A stretch of 42,722 nt of DNA from Promethearchaeota archaeon. GTDB lineage: Archaea; Asgardarchaeota; Lokiarchaeia; Sigynarchaeales; SOKP01. The notes under the pieces are model-generated. The model made no database searches. It saw nothing but the letters and a program-made list of their open reading frames with translations, and was not told the origin of the DNA. Position numbers and translations under genes: made by a program. Positions 41,617-42,722 of this stretch are shown piece after piece. Position 1 is the stretch's first letter. Every line of letters begins with the position of its first letter. Location: positions 1 to 42,722 of the forward strand of contig WJKD01000249.1 in assembly GCA_014729315.1 (NCBI GenBank), written 5' to 3'.

Positions 41617-42722
41617 TTAATGATATTCGACCGTCACAGAGGGGTATTCTTTTTTTACCATTTCCTTTTTATCCCAAAGATCTTCGGCTTTTTCAGCCCA
41701 TTCTGGAAAGTCTTTAGGATTTGCGGGAAAATTCTCGTAATGTTCTCTAATCTCGTCAGCTAAGCTGTTGGCTTTAATCAGTTTTTTCACATGCTTCCAG
41801 GACAATTTTCGCTTCACAACTCCTCCTAACAAACCTAAAGCCATTTTAACCATTTGACCAAAAGACATCTCAGATTCGTATTCCTTATTTGGTTCAGGTA
41901 ATTCACCGTCCTTGCTCCGATAAATTAAACCTTTTTTAATTAGATATGTCCATTCCTCCTCAGTAAAGTGTAATATCCCAGACAATTGCATGTATAATCC
42001 CGCGAATTTCGCTCCCTGTTCTCTAAAATATTGAACATTGATATCCCATAATTTCTCTCGCGTGATATATCCTTCCTTTTGAAATGCTTTATCAATCACT
42101 TCAGCGGCGATTAAACATAGCATCCAGGTTGCTGTAACTCCGTGTCCAGAGAACGGATATGTAATAACGCTTGCGTCTCCAATGCAGAGGAAGCCATCAC
42201 CCACTATTGAATAAGGTGGTCTTCTATAAGGAGTAAATCCTTTCTCGGATTTTACAATTTTATACGGAGGTAAATTGGCTCTTTCTAGAAAGTTGTTCCT
42301 TACTTTTTCTACATTCTCGTACGATCCGGGTTGTCCTATGCCGATTATTACGCTGTCATCGAGATGTGAAGGACCTAGCCACGCCAGATAATATATGAAA
42401 CCGTTAAGATGATCAGGATGGGGTTCTTCTGGTTTTAACCACTGGATATATTGTAATAAAACATACATCACATCGTTCGGTCCTAATTTAAACGTCTCAA
42501 CTCCGTAAGATTCGGGAAGATTTGTTCGAATTACTCCCTTAGTTCCTGATGCGTCAACTACTAATCGAGAGTGGATTTCAATCTTATTTCCTTCTTTTTC
42601 CGCAATAATTCCTTTAATTTTTCTTTCTTCGAAAACTAAATCGAGGAATTTCGTCTCAAAGTAGAAGTTAACTCCGTCCGATTCCGCAATTTTGTAAAAT
42701 CTTTGGAGAAATGGGGTAAGTC
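41617..42722 (-). CDS. Geranylgeranyl reductase-family FAD-dependent oxidoreductase, 5' end outside window
   Basis: About 367 codons visible and still open at the right edge, so the N-terminal FAD-binding GxGxxG part is missing. Visible: LVVDASGTKGVIR, the lipid-pocket strands YLAWLGPSHLDD, the motif YRRPPYSIVGDGFLCIGDASVITYPFSGHGVTATWM (the second FAD motif G-D-A), and a long helical C-terminus. The family reduces isoprenoid double bonds of archaeal ether lipids, and also includes other flavoenzymes. An internal ATG at 42471 is not the start, because the upstream frame encodes the conserved VVDASG stretch. Lipid role is inferred. Confidence 0.85.
   Translation of the reverse strand, partial: LTPFLQRFYKIAESDGVNFYFETKFLDLVFEERKIKGIIAEKEGNKIEIHSRLVVDASGTKGVIRTNLPESYGVETFKLGPNDVMYVLLQYIQWLKPEEPHPDHLNGFIYYLAWLGPSHLDDSVIIGIGQPGSYENVEKVRNNFLERANLPPYKIVKSEKGFTPYRRPPYSIVGDGFLCIGDASVITYPFSGHGVTATWMLCLIAAEVIDKAFQKEGYITREKLWDINVQYFREQGAKFAGLYMQLSGILHFTEEEWTYLIKKGLIYRSKDGELPEPNKEYESEMSFGQMVKMALGLLGGVVKRKLSWKHVKKLIKANSLADEIREHYENFPANPKDFPEWAEKAEDLWDKKEMVKKEYPSVTVEYH

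Noticed and set aside
42472..42722. Start of the geranylgeranyl-reductase-like gene at ATG 42471
   Set aside because: The frame continues open to the window edge and encodes conserved VVDASG-type sequence, so this ATG is internal.
1..42722. tRNA, rRNA, CRISPR array, transposase or integrase
   Set aside because: All spacers were read on both strands and none shows a cloverleaf with TTCRA-type loop, repeat-spacer pattern or transposase motif; a covariance-model scan could still find small RNAs.

Overview
The window is strongly A+T-rich, gene-dense DNA from an archaeon, most likely an Asgard (Lokiarchaeia-like) lineage. Reasons: an archaeal Nre DNA-repair protein with a C-terminal PCNA-binding peptide; a DUF166 protein; TATA-type promoters; many GGTG-type ribosome sites in front of TTG, GTG and apparently ATT starts; a geranylgeranyl-reductase-family flavoprotein; large NosD-like and FN3-like surface proteins with membrane-anchor tails; and two membrane proteins with longin/roadblock-like C-terminal domains, a domain class that Asgard archaea have in abundance. 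The lineage is an inference. No rRNA, tRNA, CRISPR array or insertion sequence was seen.

Layout. 1-2052 (minus): heavy-metal P-type ATPase, running off the left edge. 2261-7209: a 7TM protein and an MFS-like protein, each ending in a longin-like domain, around a DUF166 gene, then a small-molecule-kinase-like protein. 7299-7592: a small coiled-coil ORF interrupted by an early stop codon. 7801-9453: acyl-CoA synthetase. 9665-19592: nine tightly packed same-strand genes, read as one operon: two exported proteins with sulfite-oxidase-like folds, an exported haem-domain-like protein, a complete ECF importer (S, tandem-ABC A, T), a cytochrome-b561-like membrane protein, and a GlcD/GlcF-type flavin plus iron-sulfur oxidoreductase pair. 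19778-25118: molybdenum/tungsten cofactor genes moaC, moaA, moaD, moaE, moeA, moaB and a second moeA, followed by a convergent molbindin gene. 25615-26064: an antitoxin and a truncated PIN toxin. 26196-28183: MoxR ATPase plus VWA protein, a pair that matures metalloenzymes elsewhere. 28419-35674: two giant surface proteins. 35866-42722: Nre repair protein, MFS transporter, two amidohydrolases (one fused to membrane helices) and a partial geranylgeranyl-reductase-like flavoprotein.

How it fits together. The 9.9-kb operon looks like a combined cofactor-uptake and electron-transfer unit: a soluble flavin/iron-sulfur dehydrogenase for a 2-hydroxyacid could pass electrons to a membrane b-type cytochrome and perhaps to exported haem proteins, while the ECF importer brings in a small cofactor or precursor. 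Haem is one hypothesis; a thiamine precursor is suggested by the YkoEDC-like gene architecture. The next locus makes the pyranopterin cofactor, and the MoxR/VWA pair may help load it or another metal centre into an enzyme encoded outside the window. The best candidates for something undescribed are the nine-gene operon and the two membrane proteins with longin-like tails.
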